Shown here piece by piece: positions 5,260 through 6,022 of a stretch of 6,022 nt of DNA. This stretch comes from Desulfobacterales bacterium S5133MH16. GTDB lineage: Bacteria; Desulfobacterota; Desulfobacteria; Desulfobacterales; UBA11574. The position numbers were made by a program, and so were the translations under genes. Each line of letters begins with the position of its first letter. The first letter of the stretch is position 1. The stretch spans positions 1 to 6,022 of the forward strand of contig MAXL01000254.1 of assembly GCA_001751005.1 (NCBI GenBank). Direction: 5' to 3'. Under the pieces are notes generated by a model. That model was given only the letters and a program-made list of their open reading frames with translations. It did no database searches and was not told where the DNA came from.

Positions 5260-5618
5260 AGTTACTGATATTTTTTACCTGATTATTGCATAGCCCGAAA
5301 AATTCCAAGTAACAAAAGATTAAAACTTAATAACCAAGGTCATGTTAAGCAAAATTCAAAGTTATGGGTCGAATATGCATATGTATTCAATTACCATACC
5401 AAATATACATTATGAATCTAACCCATTAATACAACTTATAATATACTTTTAGGTTGCCTGGAAAATATCCAAGAAAAACCCAAAATTGTGTAATTAATTT
5501 CCTATTATTTGTGCAATAAATTACACAATTAACCATCTTTTTTATTCGAGACCTTTGAAAAATGCAAATTTTTATTTAAATTGAAGGAAGGATGATGCCT
5601 TTGAATTTAATTCCTCCA
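5260..5618. other. AT-rich intergenic region upstream of the glycosylphosphotransferase
   Basis: No coding frame on either strand is convincing here. The region must hold the 3' end of the DUF362-like transcript and the promoter of the exopolysaccharide gene. It contains the 12-bp inverted repeat at 5484-5530, a perfect ATATGCATAT palindrome near 5376, and a GAGACCTTTG motif at 5548-5557 resembling insertion-sequence ends. I see no convincing -35/-10 pair, sigma-54 site or strong intrinsic terminator. Confidence 0.5.
5484..5530. promoter_or_regulatory. Candidate operator: 12-bp inverted repeat with three TTGTG half-sites
   Basis: AATTGTGTAATT (5484-5495) and AATTACACAATT (5519-5530) are exact reverse complements with a 23-nt spacer. 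Between them lies another TTGTGCAATAA (5509-5519), so the right half forms TTGTG-N10-CACAA (5509-5528, 16 of 20 positions symmetric) and the left half-site repeats 23 bp upstream, about two helical turns. This looks like a DNA-binding-protein site rather than a terminator, since the stem is AT-rich and the following minus-strand U run is short. It lies about 225 bp from the exopolysaccharide start codon. The binding protein is unknown; the spacing does not fit CRP or FNR consensus. Confidence 0.45.
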
Positions 5619-6022
5619 TCAACTTCTATAATATCTCAACACGAAATACTTCATCAAGATCTTGAGATCACGCCCCCAGGTTTTCTCACCGATCACCACA
5701 AGCTCATCATCACCTTGAAACCCTTTGGATTTAAAATCATACGATTTCACGGCAACATGTTTCTCATTAAAAATTCCGCCACCCTTTTCCCCACATTTTA
5801 CCAAATACTGATACAGCGGGCTCCGTGTATCATCAGGATTATGAACCGGAATTTTTGAGTTTGGATAAAGCAGATATTTGGTTGCATGAAAATCCAAAGC
5901 CACCGGATCGGTGCTCGCCAGAACAGCCTTTGTACGCGCTACCGGAGGTTCTGTTCGAGACGAAAGCCCAATCCATTCGGCTGTGGTTATATTCAGGTCG
6001 GCTTTACGGATCGTGTTTAAAA
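5619..6022 (-). CDS. DUF362-like protein, C-terminal part (5' end outside window)
   Basis: The minus-strand frame is open from the window edge to a TGA at 5619-5621, 134 residues read. The segment ADLNITTAEWIGLSSRTE, then LASTDPVALDFHATKYLLYP, then HNPDD and SPLYQYLVKCGEKGGGIF, resembles the C-terminal half of DUF362 proteins, where an ASxDPVAxD block followed by a C-terminal helix region is typical. DUF362 proteins are often Fe-S-associated and of unclear function, and occur frequently in anaerobic sulfate reducers. A GTG at 5903 could be taken as a start but lies inside the conserved block, so the frame surely continues upstream. It is on the same strand as the exopolysaccharide gene but 359 bp away. 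Family assignment is by motif memory only. Confidence 0.62.
   Translation of the reverse strand, partial: LNTIRKADLNITTAEWIGLSSRTEPPVARTKAVLASTDPVALDFHATKYLLYPNSKIPVHNPDDTRSPLYQYLVKCGEKGGGIFNEKHVAVKSYDFKSKGFQGDDELVVIGEKTWGRDLKILMKYFVLRYYRS

Noticed and set aside
5484..5530. Intrinsic terminator for the DUF362-like gene
   Set aside because: The 12-bp stem is almost entirely A-T with a 23-nt loop, and the following minus-strand sequence begins GGG before a short U run; an operator reading fits the TTGTG half-sites better.
5592..5858. Plus-strand ATG frame behind GAAGGAAG near 5583-5590
   Set aside because: It is antisense to the DUF362-like gene, whose family-like motifs show the minus strand is coding; the purine run is too close to the ATG to act as a normal ribosome site.

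Overview
The window looks like chromosomal DNA of an anaerobic, sulfate-reducing type bacterium, probably Desulfobacterota (Desulfobacterales-like). This is an inference from gene content: a NIL-domain/2x[4Fe-4S] ferredoxin of the kind shared by sulfate reducers and methanogens, an MnmA-type tRNA thiolase directly behind it, and a DUF362-like protein next to an exopolysaccharide initiating transferase. No rRNA, tRNA, CRISPR array, prophage or complete insertion sequence is visible.

Layout. Plus strand, 1-1705: the C-terminal end of an unrecognised gene (1-120), then a GTG-initiated NIL-ferredoxin (167-592) whose TGA stop is followed with no gap by the ATG of an mnmA-like thiouridylase (593-1705). 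These two are almost certainly co-translated, and the pairing points to Fe-S/sulfide chemistry in tRNA U34 thiolation. Minus strand, 1724-3025: an AlaA-like PLP aminotransferase, tail-to-tail with mnmA. Minus strand, 3550-5259: a polyprenyl-phosphate sugar-phosphate transferase that starts exopolysaccharide/O-antigen repeat synthesis, ending in a strong intrinsic terminator. Minus strand, 5619-6022: the C-terminal part of a DUF362-like protein running off the window.

The most interesting part is the 524-bp gap 3026-3549 upstream of the aminotransferase. Read on the minus strand it holds a TATAAT box, a good Shine-Dalgarno, a 33-codon leader peptide with six consecutive alanine codons, an early hairpin over those codons, a possible 14-bp antiterminator helix, two successive intrinsic terminators, and then the Shine-Dalgarno and ATG of the aminotransferase. 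This is the layout of a ribosome-mediated transcription attenuator, apparently sensing alanyl-tRNA charging ahead of an AlaA-type (alanine-forming) transaminase. I know of no described attenuator of this specificity, but I could not search for one.

The 359-bp gap 5260-5618 is AT-rich and holds a perfect 12-bp inverted repeat that includes a TTGTG-N10-CACAA dyad, a candidate operator for the exopolysaccharide gene.
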